Positions 7,727 through 17,357 of a DNA stretch of 40,128 nucleotides are shown piece after piece (the first letter of the stretch is position 1; each line of letters begins with the position of its first letter). The stretch comes from Prevotella sp. CAG:1320 (GTDB lineage: Bacteria; Bacteroidota; Bacteroidia; Bacteroidales; Bacteroidaceae). A program made the position numbers and the translations under genes. The DNA lies in NCBI GenBank assembly GCA_000435635.1, contig FR882134.1, forward strand, positions 1-40,128, in the 5' to 3' direction. Under the pieces are notes generated by a model. That model saw nothing but the letters and a program-made list of their open reading frames with translations, was not told where the DNA came from and did not search any database.

Positions 7727-8635
7727 ATGATGTCCTTCTTCAAGGAAGAAGCAAGGGGATCATGGAAGTTTATCCATTTTCACAACAAACAGGAAAAGAT
7801 AGTGAGGATTGTGGGCAAAAAACATTACAATATTATCCTATTGGCGATACTCATGGTGGTGAGCGCTTGCGAGTATAAGCTCAAGCCTAACGACGAAGAG
7901 GGCCACACCATAGAGGTGAGGCGCTATGACCGTTTGGAGAGCCGATACCTGACTACGGGCGATTATTCCGCCCTGCAGCAGATGAACACCGACTACCCCA
8001 TCGAGACCCGCACGCTGATAGAGCGAATGTTGCAGCTGGGTCCTGTTAACGACCCTAACATCAGCAAGAAATTCCTTATGTTCTACCAAGACTCCACGTT
8101 GCAAAATCTCATCAGCGACGCGGAAGCGGAATACGCCAACATGGATGACATCAACGAGCAGCTGGAGAACGCATTCCAGAACCTGGAGAAGTGGATAAAA
8201 GACATCCACAGGCCGCAATTCTACGCGCAGATAGGTGCGCTGGACCAGAGCATCATAGTGGGTGAGAACTCCGTGGGCATCTCGCTGGATAAGTATATGG
8301 GCAAAGACTACCCTCTCTACAAGAAATACTACTCACAGCAGCAACGGGAAAGCATGCGCAGAGACCAGATAGTACCCGACTGCCTGATGTTTTACCTGAT
8401 GAGCGTTTACCCCATGGACAACTTTGACACCCGCACGCAGCTGGAGCGTGACCTGCACGTGGCAAAAATAATGTGGGTGGTGAACAAAGCCATGGAGAAA
8501 CAAGCCTTCAACACACAATTCTACTGGACTGTGGACAAGTACGTGAACCTGCGAAAAGGGATGGGCGTGAAAGAGCTGCTCGAGGAGAAAGACTACAGCC
8601 AATTGATAAAACTGCACAAAGAACTAAATCCATAA
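7727..8635 (+). CDS. gldB: GldB-like gliding motility/T9SS-associated lipoprotein
   Basis: An up to 302-residue predicted lipoprotein (lipobox VVSAC). The central segment FYAQIGALDQSIIVGENSVGISLDKYMGKDYPLYKK and the phrase RRDQIVPDCLMFYLMS agree with the GldB family, a lipoprotein required for gliding in Flavobacterium and kept in non-gliding Bacteroidales. Start choice: the coordinates use the longest frame, but it leaves 47 residues before the lipobox Cys and begins only about 7 nt after the predicted transcription start. GTG 7802 (with AGGA 7 nt upstream) or GTG 7811 gives a normal signal peptide and seems more likely. dpp4 follows after 8 bp, so the two are probably co-transcribed. The family call is by remembered motifs. 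Confidence 0.7.
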   Translation: MMSFFKEEARGSWKFIHFHNKQEKIVRIVGKKHYNIILLAILMVVSACEYKLKPNDEEGHTIEVRRYDRLESRYLTTGDYSALQQMNTDYPIETRTLIERMLQLGPVNDPNISKKFLMFYQDSTLQNLISDAEAEYANMDDINEQLENAFQNLEKWIKDIHRPQFYAQIGALDQSIIVGENSVGISLDKYMGKDYPLYKKYYSQQQRESMRRDQIVPDCLMFYLMSVYPMDNFDTRTQLERDLHVAKIMWVVNKAMEKQAFNTQFYWTVDKYVNLRKGMGVKELLEEKDYSQLIKLHKELNP

Positions 8636-8643
8636 CACTACAC

Positions 8644-10842
8644 ATGACTAGAAAAACACTGACGCTCATCGCCTGCGTGATGGCCTCGCTGGCCGTATGC
8701 ATGGGGAAGAAGATAGAGCTGAAAGACATCACGGAGGGCACCTTCGCCCCCAAGTACGTAACCGGCATCCGCCCACTAGAGGGCACAGACAAGTATTGCA
8801 AGATATCAGAAGACGGCCAGCAAATCATCATGGCCTCTTTCCGCAAGGGGGCAAAGCCCACCGTGGCTTACCAAATAGCCGACAGCGACACCAGCCGCAT
8901 ACAATATATAGACGGCTACAGCTTCAGCCCAGACGGCAAGCGCATACTTATCCGCACTGACTACAAGCCCGTATATCGCCGTTCTTTCCACGCCCGCTAC
9001 TTCATCTATGACAGGGAAAACGAGCGACTCACGCCACTGACCGACCACGCAGACCTGCAGGTGGCCACCTGGTCGCCAGATTCGCGCCACGTGGCCTATG
9101 TGAGGGGCAACAACCTATACATCCACGACGGCGAAAAGGAGACGCAAGTGACTAAGGACGGCAAGACAAACGAGGTCATCAACGGACTGCCCGACTGGGT
9201 ATACGAAGAAGAGTTTACCTTCAACAAGGCCTTCGCGTGGGACGCCGACGGCAGCGGTATCGTGTGGATACGCTTCGACGAAAGCCAAGTGAAAACCTGC
9301 GCCCTACAGCTTTTCAAGGGTCTCTCGCCCGAAAGGCAAGCCTACGCCAACTATCCTGGCGAATACGCCTACAAGTATCCCAAGGCGGGCGAGGAGAACA
9401 GCAAGGTAAGCGTGTGGAGCTATGAGCTGGCCACGGGCGCCACAAGGCAGATACAACTGCCCATGCCCCACGACGGCTACATACCGAGAGTGCTTTCCAC
9501 CAGCAAGAAAGGTAACGTGCTGGTTTACACCATGAACCGCCACCAAGATACATTAAAGGTCTATACCGTCAATCCCGTCACAACAGAGAACCGCCTGCTG
9601 ATAGAAGAGACCGTACCCAAATACGTGAAAGAAGAAATCCTGGACTGGATTGCCATCACCGACAAGAACATCCTCTTGCCCAGTGACCGTGACGGCTACA
9701 TGCACCTCTACCTCTACGACCTCAACGGCCAGCTGGTCAGGCAAGTGGAAAAGGGTGACTATGACGTGACCGACGTATATGGCTATGACGAGAAACGGGG
9801 CGACACCTACTTCCAGGCGGCTATGCTGAACCCCATGGACAGGCAAATATATGTGGCCCACAAGAACGGCCATGTGGAAAGGCTCACCGATGCCGAGGGT
9901 TACAACCAAGCCATCTTCGCTGGAGACTTCAGCTATTTCCTCAACACATGGTGCGACTATGCCCATCCCTACGTATTTACCACCAGCGACCGCAAAGGAA
10001 AAATCGTGGAAATCGTGGAAGACAACCACGAATTGGTGGAAAAACTGAAAGAATACGAGGATTGGACTCAGAGGGAACCTTTCTCGTTCACCACCTCCGA
10101 AGGAGTTACCTTGAACGGCTGGATGGTGAAACCCGCGAATTTCGACAAGTCGAAGAAATATCCGGTCATCCTCTTCCAATACTCCGGCCCAGGCAACCAG
10201 CAAGTGCTGAACGCCTGGCAAAGCGGAAGCATGGGCGGAGGAGGAGCCTTTGACTATTACCTGGCCAGCCAAGGATATATCATAGCTTGCGTAGACGGCC
10301 GCGGAACAGGAGCCAGAGGCGCGGAATTCGAGAAATGCACCTACCTGAGACTGGGAGACCTGGAATCTAAAGACCAAGTGGAGACCGCCCTCTACATGGG
10401 CTCACTGCCCTATGTAGACAGCCAGCGCATCGGCATTTGGGGATGGAGCTATGGCGGATTCAACACATTGATGAGCATGAGCGAAGGCAGGCCCGTGTTC
10501 CGTGCGGGAGTAGCGGTGGCACCTCCCACGAACTGGAAGTTCTATGACACCATCTATACGGAACGATACATGCGCACGCCACAGGAAAACGCAGAGGGAT
10601 ACAAGACCAATCCCATGGAGCGGGCTAGCCAGCTGCATGGGGCGTTGCTGATTTGCCATGGCGTGGCGGACGACAACGTACATCCGCAAAACACCTTCGA
10701 GTATTCAGAGGCGCTGGTGCAAGCAGACAAAGACTTCAAGGAACTTTTCTATGTGAACCGCAACCATGGCATCTCTGGCGGAAATACCCGACACCACCTG
10801 TTGCGCCAAATCACGCAATGGTTTAACGAGCACATGAAGTAA
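8644..10842 (+). CDS. dpp4: Dipeptidyl peptidase IV (S9 family)
   Basis: A 732-residue exported serine peptidase that removes X-Pro (and X-Ala) dipeptides from peptide N-termini in the periplasm or at the surface, feeding amino-acid use by asaccharolytic or proteolytic Bacteroidales. It has a signal peptide (about 1-24), then a beta-propeller, with the substrate N-terminus-binding double Glu in WVYEEEF. The alpha/beta-hydrolase domain carries the triad Ser602 (GWSYGGF), Asp676 (HGVADDNVH) and His708 (NHGISGG). The start ATG 8644 was chosen because the signal peptide begins there; the longer open frame overlaps gldB. It converges on the HAD gene with 9 bp between the stop codons. Confidence 0.93.
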   Translation: MTRKTLTLIACVMASLAVCMGKKIELKDITEGTFAPKYVTGIRPLEGTDKYCKISEDGQQIIMASFRKGAKPTVAYQIADSDTSRIQYIDGYSFSPDGKRILIRTDYKPVYRRSFHARYFIYDRENERLTPLTDHADLQVATWSPDSRHVAYVRGNNLYIHDGEKETQVTKDGKTNEVINGLPDWVYEEEFTFNKAFAWDADGSGIVWIRFDESQVKTCALQLFKGLSPERQAYANYPGEYAYKYPKAGEENSKVSVWSYELATGATRQIQLPMPHDGYIPRVLSTSKKGNVLVYTMNRHQDTLKVYTVNPVTTENRLLIEETVPKYVKEEILDWIAITDKNILLPSDRDGYMHLYLYDLNGQLVRQVEKGDYDVTDVYGYDEKRGDTYFQAAMLNPMDRQIYVAHKNGHVERLTDAEGYNQAIFAGDFSYFLNTWCDYAHPYVFTTSDRKGKIVEIVEDNHELVEKLKEYEDWTQREPFSFTTSEGVTLNGWMVKPANFDKSKKYPVILFQYSGPGNQQVLNAWQSGSMGGGGAFDYYLASQGYIIACVDGRGTGARGAEFEKCTYLRLGDLESKDQVETALYMGSLPYVDSQRIGIWGWSYGGFNTLMSMSEGRPVFRAGVAVAPPTNWKFYDTIYTERYMRTPQENAEGYKTNPMERASQLHGALLICHGVADDNVHPQNTFEYSEALVQADKDFKELFYVNRNHGISGGNTRHHLLRQITQWFNEHMK

Positions 10843-10851
10843 CAATCCTCG

Positions 10852-11520
10852 TCACCCCAACACAATATCGAGCAGGTCGCTGAAGCGGTTAATGATATAG
10901 TCAGCCCCGGCGACCTGCAGTTCTTCCACGTCGCCATTACCATAAGTCACACCGCAAGCCGTCACGCCCGCGTTCTTGCCCATCAGGATATCATACTTGG
11001 TATCGCCCACCACCAAGGCTTCACCAGCCGCTGCCTGGCAATGGGCCAACGTGAGCAATACTGGGTCGGGAGCGGGCTTGGCCCGGGGCACGTCGTCACC
11101 GCCCAACACAAAGGTGATGATATCCTCCAGCCCCAGTTCCACCACAAAGTCTTTCACGGAATGGTGTCCCCTGCTGCTGGCGATGGTCACCCTTACCCCC
11201 TTGGCATGCAACTCGCAAATGGTATCCACCACGCCAGGAAAAGACGAGACTCTTCCAGGACGATTGTTCAGCTTGAAAAACTCGCGATAAGTGTCCGCGC
11301 ATAGTTGCCCCATCCGCTCTGTCATGCCAGGATAAAGTGCGATAAAGCATTCCGCCAGCGGCAAGCCTATAGTCTTGGCGCATTCCTCCCTCGACCTTTC
11401 CTCCAAATGAAGGGAATGGATGGTTTGCGACATGGTATCGGTAATAAGCGAACGGGTATCGCCCATGGTGCCGTCAAAGTCCAATATCAATAACTTATAG
11501 CGTATAGAAGCCATGTCCAT
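10852..11520 (-). CDS. HAD family hydrolase (phosphoglycolate phosphatase-like)
   Basis: A 222-residue cytoplasmic HAD-superfamily phosphatase. Motif I is DFDGT (nucleophile Asp14, acid/base Asp16), motif II lies in TIASSRG, motif III Lys in RAKPAPDP, and motif IV is VVGDTKYDI. The helical cap between motifs I and II places it with the phosphoglycolate phosphatase/beta-phosphoglucomutase-like subfamily. The substrate cannot be read from the sequence. ATG 11520 shares one base with the uvrA TGA stop, so translation is probably coupled to uvrA. A second start (M3) is possible. Confidence 0.88.
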   Translation of the reverse strand: MDMASIRYKLLILDFDGTMGDTRSLITDTMSQTIHSLHLEERSREECAKTIGLPLAECFIALYPGMTERMGQLCADTYREFFKLNNRPGRVSSFPGVVDTICELHAKGVRVTIASSRGHHSVKDFVVELGLEDIITFVLGGDDVPRAKPAPDPVLLTLAHCQAAAGEALVVGDTKYDILMGKNAGVTACGVTYGNGDVEELQVAGADYIINRFSDLLDIVLG

Positions 11521-14369
11521 CAGTCTTTTGCTTGGGGAAATGCCTGTTTCAATTCTTGGCGGATGAAGCGGGGCGTATACCCTAACGGGCTTTGGGCGAC
11601 TTCCTCGGGCGTTCCTGTGGCCAGCACTTGCCCGCCATTCCTTCCTCCCTCAGGCCCCATATCTATGATATAGTCCGCCAACTTGATGACATCCAGGTTG
11701 TGCTCTATGATGATGACCGTGTTGCCCCTATCGACCAATTTATTGAGCACATCCATCAAGATGCGGATATCCTCGAAATGGAGTCCCGTGGTAGGCTCAT
11801 CCAGGATATAGAGCGTTTTTCCCGTGTCTTTCTTGGCCAGTTCCGTAGCCAACTTCACTCGTTGGCTTTCTCCACCCGACAACGTAGTCGAACTTTGCCC
11901 TAACTTGATATAGCCCAGTCCGACGCTCTGCAACGCCTTTATCTTCGGCAATATCTGCGGCACGTTCTCGAAAAACTCCACGGCCTGGTTAATGGTCATG
12001 TCCAGCACGTCAGCTATGGACTTTCCCTTGAATCTCACCTCCAACGTCTCTCTGTTATATCGCTTGCCATGGCATACCTCGCAAGGCACCATCACGTCGG
12101 GCAGGAAATTCATCTCAATGGTCTTGTACCCATTGCCGCCACAAGCCTCACAGCGGCCTCCCTTCACGTTAAAAGAGAAACGGCCTGGTTTATATCCTCT
12201 TATCTTCGCCTCGGGCAAGTGGACAAACAACGACCTTATCTCGCTGAACACGCCCGTATAAGTGGCGGGATTGCTCCTCGGAGTGCGGCCTATGGGACTT
12301 TGGTCCACGTTCACCACTTTGTCTATCAGTTCCATGCCCTCAATGCTATCATAGGGCATGGGATTCTTCAAGGACCTATAGAAATGCTGCGAGAGAATGG
12401 GCTGCAAGGTCTCGTTGATGAGCGTGGACTTACCAGAGCCAGACACACCCGTCACGACTATGAGCTTGCCCAAAGGGAAGTCCACGTCAACATGCTTCAG
12501 GTTATTACCACTCGCACCCTTGAGCCTGATATATTTGCCATTGCCCTCGCGCCGGGTGGCGGGAACGGGTATTTCCAATTCCCCGTTGAGATATTGGGCC
12601 GTTATAGTATGGGTGCGCAACATATCCGCAGGCGTTCCCTGGAACACCACTTCCCCACCCTTGCGCCCAGCCTTGGGGCCTATGTCCACGATATAATCGG
12701 CTGCCAACATCATGTCTTTGTCGTGCTCGACCACGATGACCGTGTTGCCCAAGTCACGAAGTTCTTTCAAGGAATGTATCAACCGCTCATTGTCTCGTTG
12801 GTGGAGGCCTATGCTTGGCTCGTCAAGGATATAAAGCACATTCACCAACTGGCTGCCTATCTGCGTGGCCAACCTAATGCGCTGGCTCTCTCCTCCCGAA
12901 AGGCTGGCGGACTGCCTGTTGAGGGAAAGATAGTCCAAGCCGACCTCCAAGAGGAAATCAACCCGGGAACGCAATTCTTTCAATATCTCCGCGGCTATCT
13001 TGCGCTCTTTCGACCCTAGATACTCTTCCGCCTGCGATAGCCATTCCTTCAGGTCCCGCATATCCATGTTGGCGGCCTCGGAAATATTCTTGTCCCATAT
13101 CCTATAAGAAAGGGACTCCCGTTTCAACCTTCTGCCTTCACACTCTGGGCAAACCACCTGGGCCAAGAATTGGCCGGCCCACTTCTGGCCGCCCGCACTG
13201 TCGTCCAACTCCATGGCATCCCGAAGATATTTCACCACCCCGTCAAAAGGAACATAGTAATCACTGGAGGTGTGCACCTTCTCCTTATCTACCCTGACAC
13301 TCTCCAACGTACCATAAAGAATCTTTTGCATGGCATCCTCGGGTATTTCCTTGATAGCTGTCTTCAGGGTAAGTCCCCTGGCTTCCAAAATACTTTCTAT
13401 CTGCCAGAATATCATCTGGTTCTTATACTTTCCAAGGGGGACAATACCACCCGCGTAGATGCTCTCCTCGGGATTGGGTATCACCTTGTCCAAGTCTATC
13501 TCGTTGATGACTCCCAACCCTTTGCATCGGGGACAAGCACCCTCAGGAGAATTGAACGAGAAGATATTGGGTGCAGGGTCGCCATAAGCCAACCCCGTAA
13601 CAGGATCCATGAGTCGCTTGGAGAAGTTTTTCAGTTCTCCAGTGTCCTTGTCCATCACCATCAACACGCCATCTCCTTGCTTCATGGCTATCTGCACGCT
13701 CTTGCGCAACCGCTCATCGTCCCTGTCCCGTACAGCCAACTTGTCTATCACCACTTCTATATTGTGGTTTTTATAGCGGTCCACCTTCATGCCCTGGCTG
13801 ATTTCACAGAGTTCACCATCCACCATGACATTCAGGTAACCTTTTCGTCTCAGGCTTTCGAAGAGCTCTCGGTAATGGCCTTTACGCTGCCTCACCAATG
13901 GTGCCAAGACCAGAATGCGCTTGCCCGTATAGTCACGGTGTATCATCTCCAAAACCTGCTCCTCATTATATTTCACCATTTTCTCGCCTGTCAGATAGCT
14001 ATAGGCCGTACCCGCACGGGCATAGAGCAAGCGCAGATAGTCATAGATTTCCGTAGTGGTGCCCACAGTAGAGCGAGGGTTCTTGTTGGTGGTCTTCTGC
14101 TCAATGCTGATGACAGGACTCAAGCCCGTAATCTTGTCCACGTCAGGTCGCTCCATATTGCCCAGGAAATTGCGGGCGTAGGCGGAGAATGTCTCTATAT
14201 ACCTGCGTTGTCCCTCGGCGAATATGGTATCAAAGGCCAATGAGGACTTACCCGAGCCAGAGAGTCCCGTGATAACCGTCAGTGAATTGTGGGGAATCTC
14301 CACGTCCACGTTTTTCAGGTTGTGGACACGGGCTCCCCATACATTTATCTTCTCGTCTTCTCGATTCAT
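11520..14369 (-). CDS. uvrA: Excinuclease ABC subunit UvrA
   Basis: A 949-residue damage-recognition ATPase of nucleotide excision repair, acting as a dimer with UvrB. It shows two ABC cassettes. Cassette I has Walker [10 protein letters not shown] (35-43) and signature LSGGESQR near 490. Cassette II has [11 protein letters not shown] near 640 and LSGGESQR near 830. The zinc-binding pairs CPRCKG and CEACGGNGY, and the UvrA phrase [21 protein letters not shown], are intact. The length is typical. Upstream lies the T9SS type B gene (46-bp gap) and downstream the coupled HAD gene. Confidence 0.97.
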   Translation of the reverse strand: MNREDEKINVWGARVHNLKNVDVEIPHNSLTVITGLSGSGKSSLAFDTIFAEGQRRYIETFSAYARNFLGNMERPDVDKITGLSPVISIEQKTTNKNPRSTVGTTTEIYDYLRLLYARAGTAYSYLTGEKMVKYNEEQVLEMIHRDYTGKRILVLAPLVRQRKGHYRELFESLRRKGYLNVMVDGELCEISQGMKVDRYKNHNIEVVIDKLAVRDRDDERLRKSVQIAMKQGDGVLMVMDKDTGELKNFSKRLMDPVTGLAYGDPAPNIFSFNSPEGACPRCKGLGVINEIDLDKVIPNPEESIYAGGIVPLGKYKNQMIFWQIESILEARGLTLKTAIKEIPEDAMQKILYGTLESVRVDKEKVHTSSDYYVPFDGVVKYLRDAMELDDSAGGQKWAGQFLAQVVCPECEGRRLKRESLSYRIWDKNISEAANMDMRDLKEWLSQAEEYLGSKERKIAAEILKELRSRVDFLLEVGLDYLSLNRQSASLSGGESQRIRLATQIGSQLVNVLYILDEPSIGLHQRDNERLIHSLKELRDLGNTVIVVEHDKDMMLAADYIVDIGPKAGRKGGEVVFQGTPADMLRTHTITAQYLNGELEIPVPATRREGNGKYIRLKGASGNNLKHVDVDFPLGKLIVVTGVSGSGKSTLINETLQPILSQHFYRSLKNPMPYDSIEGMELIDKVVNVDQSPIGRTPRSNPATYTGVFSEIRSLFVHLPEAKIRGYKPGRFSFNVKGGRCEACGGNGYKTIEMNFLPDVMVPCEVCHGKRYNRETLEVRFKGKSIADVLDMTINQAVEFFENVPQILPKIKALQSVGLGYIKLGQSSTTLSGGESQRVKLATELAKKDTGKTLYILDEPTTGLHFEDIRILMDVLNKLVDRGNTVIIIEHNLDVIKLADYIIDMGPEGGRNGGQVLATGTPEEVAQSPLGYTPRFIRQELKQAFPQAKD

Positions 14370-14415
14370 GCTTATACCTACTATTATAAAATATGATGAG
14401 GAACGGGCAAATGGG

Positions 14416-15123
14416 TCACTCCATGGTAGAGGATCCCTCGGTATATCCCCGCAACAGGTTTACGTCTCGCTTGATGGTGTAATCCCTGCCGTCCGCTCCC
14501 TTCGCTTTCACCAACACGAAATATACGCCTTGCTTCACGTCTTTGCCTTTATAGGTTCCGTCCCATCCTCCCGCAGGGTCGTTCCACTCATAAAGTTTCT
14601 GTCCCCAACGGTTGAAGATTGTGGCATGAAACTCCACGATGCTGCGATATCCAGGCTTTACCCTATAAATATCATTGATACCGTCGCCGTTGGGAGAGAA
14701 AGCGTTGGGCATATAGAGTTGGCTTTCCGACACTTCCACGGTGAAGGGCGTGTCTTGCATGTCATATTCTACGACCATTTCGCCTTGAGTGAACTTGGCA
14801 TAGGGCACCATACTGTAATTGCCCGTATCTGTCAGCGTGACTTCTGTTTGCTCCTCGTAGCGTATCATGTAGGCATCTTGCTCTCCCTCCCGATAGAAAC
14901 GCCACTCATAATGGGCATCCCATCCATCAGCGTCTATAGGGTTCATTTTGAGCGAGACAGCAATAGGAGCTGAACCTGCGAAGGTTTCTCCCTCCTCGCT
15001 ATTTCCATCGGAATCCGTAAACACAGCGGAAGGAATGACGCTTGGATAGGTCTGCGCCCGCGCTGGCAATGACGCCAAGATGAGCCTCGTACCCAAAGCG
15101 ATAAGTAAGAAAATACGTATCAT
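14416..15123 (-). CDS. T9SS type B sorting domain protein (gliding-associated C-terminal domain)
   Basis: A 235-residue exported protein. Residues 1 to about 20 form a signal peptide ([23 protein letters not shown]). The last 90 residues are a classic gliding-motility-associated C-terminal (CHU_C) domain: [18 protein letters not shown], then [12 protein letters not shown] and [22 protein letters not shown]. This domain routes cargo through the type IX secretion system. The small N-terminal part has no recognised enzyme motif. A TTG at 15129 is possible, but ATG 15123 is preferred. It is divergent from the LysM gene at 15226. Most type B cargo is much larger, so this may be a minimal surface protein. 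Confidence 0.85.
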   Translation of the reverse strand: MIRIFLLIALGTRLILASLPARAQTYPSVIPSAVFTDSDGNSEEGETFAGSAPIAVSLKMNPIDADGWDAHYEWRFYREGEQDAYMIRYEEQTEVTLTDTGNYSMVPYAKFTQGEMVVEYDMQDTPFTVEVSESQLYMPNAFSPNGDGINDIYRVKPGYRSIVEFHATIFNRWGQKLYEWNDPAGGWDGTYKGKDVKQGVYFVLVKAKGADGRDYTIKRDVNLLRGYTEGSSTME

Positions 15124-15191
15124 AGTCAAAATATTAACGCGAAGATACGAAAAAGTTAAGAGAAGAATAGTGTCGGATAAGAGAATTTTTG

Positions 15192-15199
15192 TATTTTTG
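15192..15199 (+). promoter_or_regulatory. -7 element of the LysM/PorT/MFS operon promoter
   Basis: TATTTTTG matches TAnnTTTG and lies 26 bp before the ATG at 15226. No good -33 TTTG is seen at the expected distance. Confidence 0.5.
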
Positions 15200-15225
15200 C
15201 AAGCAGATGTGTAAAAACGATTGAC

Positions 15226-16584
15226 ATGACACGATTTTTAAGATACAGTTTGCTCTTGATGGCGATGGTATGCGCTGTCGGTGTCTATGCCCAAACCACC
15301 AAGTGGAGGGATATCTATAAAGTGAAAAAGAAAGACACCATTTTTGGCATCGCCAACAAATATGGCATCTCCATGCCCGAACTGATGGACGCCAATCCTG
15401 AGATGAAAGTAAGCGGATACGTATTGAAGAAGGGCGACACACTGTTCATTCCTTTCGCCAAGGGAACGCAGCCCAGTGCGGTGGCCCAAGGCAGCACCCT
15501 CACCACCAAGGCACAAAAGAAAGCCGCTTCCAAGGCCATCAAGATAGGCGTGATGCTTCCCCTGCACGACGTGGATGGTGATGGCCGCAGGATGGTGGAA
15601 TATTACAGGGGAATGCTGATGGCATGCGACGACCTGAAACGGCAAGGCATCTCCACGAACATCCACGCATGGAACGTGCCTATCGATGCTGACATCCGGC
15701 AGGCATTGCTGCAGAATGGTGCCAATGAGTGTGACATCATTTTCGGTCCCCTCTACACAAAACAAGTAGACGCATTAGCGGAATTCTGCAAGAACTACGA
15801 AATCAAGATGGTTATCCCGTTCTCCATAGAAAGCAACGCCGTAGACCGCAACAAGCAGGTATTCCAAGTGTACCAAAGCCCCATGGACTTGAATGAAGAT
15901 GCCATCAAAGCTTTCCTCAATAGATTCCCAAACGCCCACCCCGTCTTCATAGACTGCGCAGACAACACTTCCCAAAAGGGCACGTTCACCATGGGACTAA
16001 GAACAATGCTGGAAAAGAAAAACATCTCCTACAACCTCACCAGCCTGAAATCACCAGAAGAGTCTTTTGCCAAGGCATTTGACCGCACTAAGCAAAACGT
16101 GGTCATATTGAATTCAGCGCGTTCGCCGCAACTGACAGAAGCGCTCAACAAGCTGGATGCCATGACGAGCAAATACCCTGGACTGGTCGTCTCGCTTTTC
16201 GGCTACACGGAGTGGCTCATGTATACAGGCTATAACCTGGACAGGTTCTTCAAATACGACACTTACATCCCCTCCACATTCTATTACAACAGCAGTTCAG
16301 CCAAGACCATCGAGCTGGAGAACAGCTATCGTTCATGGTTCCATGGGCCTATGCAGCAAGCCCTGCCCCGCTTTGCTCTCACGGGGTATGATCATGCGCA
16401 ATATTTCATACAGGGCGTGTATAAGTATGGAAAGAACTTCGTGGGCAAACGTTCACAAAACAGCTACCGCCCCGTGCAGACGCAACTGCACTTCAAGAAG
16501 AGCGGAAAGGGAGGTTACCGCAACCAAAACTTCCAATTGATACACTATACATTCAATCGGCAGATAGAGTCGATAAACTACTAG
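15226..16584 (+). CDS. LysM domain plus periplasmic-binding-fold protein
   Basis: A 452-residue exported protein. A signal peptide (about 1-22, ending VYAQ) precedes a LysM peptidoglycan-binding module at about 30-77 (YKVKKKDTIFGIANKYGI ... LKKGDTLFIP). A type I periplasmic-binding domain follows (IKIGVMLPLHDVDGDGRRMVEYYRGMLMA, CDIIFGPLYTKQVDALAEFC, VVSLFGYTEW). The fusion is common in Bacteroidetes, but its ligand is not established. No transporter permease or ATPase is next to it, so it is probably a wall-anchored sensor or structural protein rather than an uptake receptor. The porT-like gene begins 5 bp after its stop. Confidence 0.85.
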   Translation: MTRFLRYSLLLMAMVCAVGVYAQTTKWRDIYKVKKKDTIFGIANKYGISMPELMDANPEMKVSGYVLKKGDTLFIPFAKGTQPSAVAQGSTLTTKAQKKAASKAIKIGVMLPLHDVDGDGRRMVEYYRGMLMACDDLKRQGISTNIHAWNVPIDADIRQALLQNGANECDIIFGPLYTKQVDALAEFCKNYEIKMVIPFSIESNAVDRNKQVFQVYQSPMDLNEDAIKAFLNRFPNAHPVFIDCADNTSQKGTFTMGLRTMLEKKNISYNLTSLKSPEESFAKAFDRTKQNVVILNSARSPQLTEALNKLDAMTSKYPGLVVSLFGYTEWLMYTGYNLDRFFKYDTYIPSTFYYNSSSAKTIELENSYRSWFHGPMQQALPRFALTGYDHAQYFIQGVYKYGKNFVGKRSQNSYRPVQTQLHFKKSGKGGYRNQNFQLIHYTFNRQIESINY

Positions 16585-16589
16585 CGGGA

Positions 16590-17357
16590 ATGAGAGCGAA
16601 AATCTATACCTTGGCCATGGCGTTGTTTGCGGTGGCTCTCAATGCCCAGGCACAAATAGGCGAATACCGCAACAACCTGTCAATAGGCTTTAATGGCGGT
16701 TACGTGCTCAGCAGCGTGGGCTTCGACCCTGAAGTTCCCCAAGGCCAACATGGCGGCATCACGGGAGGCTTAAGCTTTCGATATGTCTGCGAGAAATACT
16801 TCAAGACCATCTGCTCCATTTACGCTGAGGTAAACTACGCCTCCATAGGATGGAAAGAAGACATCAAGACCCTGAACGACCAGCCTGTTATCAACCCCGT
16901 CACAGGACTGCCCGAAGAGTACAGCCGCACCATCAACTATGTGCAGGTGCCCATATTCGCCCACCTGGCCTGGGGAAAAGAAGACAAGGGGCTTAATTTC
17001 TTCGTGAACCTGGGTCCACAGTTTGGCTGGTATCTCAGCGAAAGCACCAAGACCAATTTTGAGTTTGACCAACGCAACACCGACCCTGAAACAGGGCGCA
17101 GCAACACCATCGTGGCACAAGACACCATGGCCATCAAAAACAAGTTTGACTATGGCATTGCCGTGGGAGCTGGCATGGAGTACAGCGTTCCCCGCGTGGG
17201 ACATTTCTTGCTGGAAGCTCGCTATTATTACGGCCTGGGCAACATCTACGGCGCGAGCAAACGCGATTATTTCGGAAAAAGCAACTTCGGCAATATCGTC
17301 GTGAAACTATCATACTTGTTTGATATCACCAAAACCCGTAAAAAACAACAAAAATGA
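16590..17357 (+). CDS. PorT-family outer-membrane beta-barrel protein
   Basis: A 255-residue protein with signal peptide (MRAKIYTLAMALFAVALNAQAQ) and repeated amphipathic aromatic strands: NLSIGFNGGYVLSSVGF, CSIYAEVNYASIGWKED, INYVQVPIFAHLAWG and FFVNLGPQFGWYLS. The phrase YVQVPIFAHLAWG is characteristic of the PorT-like outer-membrane family, whose founder belongs to the type IX secretion assembly of Porphyromonas. Whether this copy is the secretion component or a generic barrel cannot be decided from sequence alone. Its stop overlaps the MFS start by 4 bp, so the genes are translationally coupled. Confidence 0.8.
   Translation: MRAKIYTLAMALFAVALNAQAQIGEYRNNLSIGFNGGYVLSSVGFDPEVPQGQHGGITGGLSFRYVCEKYFKTICSIYAEVNYASIGWKEDIKTLNDQPVINPVTGLPEEYSRTINYVQVPIFAHLAWGKEDKGLNFFVNLGPQFGWYLSESTKTNFEFDQRNTDPETGRSNTIVAQDTMAIKNKFDYGIAVGAGMEYSVPRVGHFLLEARYYYGLGNIYGASKRDYFGKSNFGNIVVKLSYLFDITKTRKKQQK

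Noticed and set aside
13170..14243. 357-codon plus-strand open frame antisense to uvrA
   Set aside because: It is a shadow frame over a gene with fully conserved UvrA motifs on the other strand.
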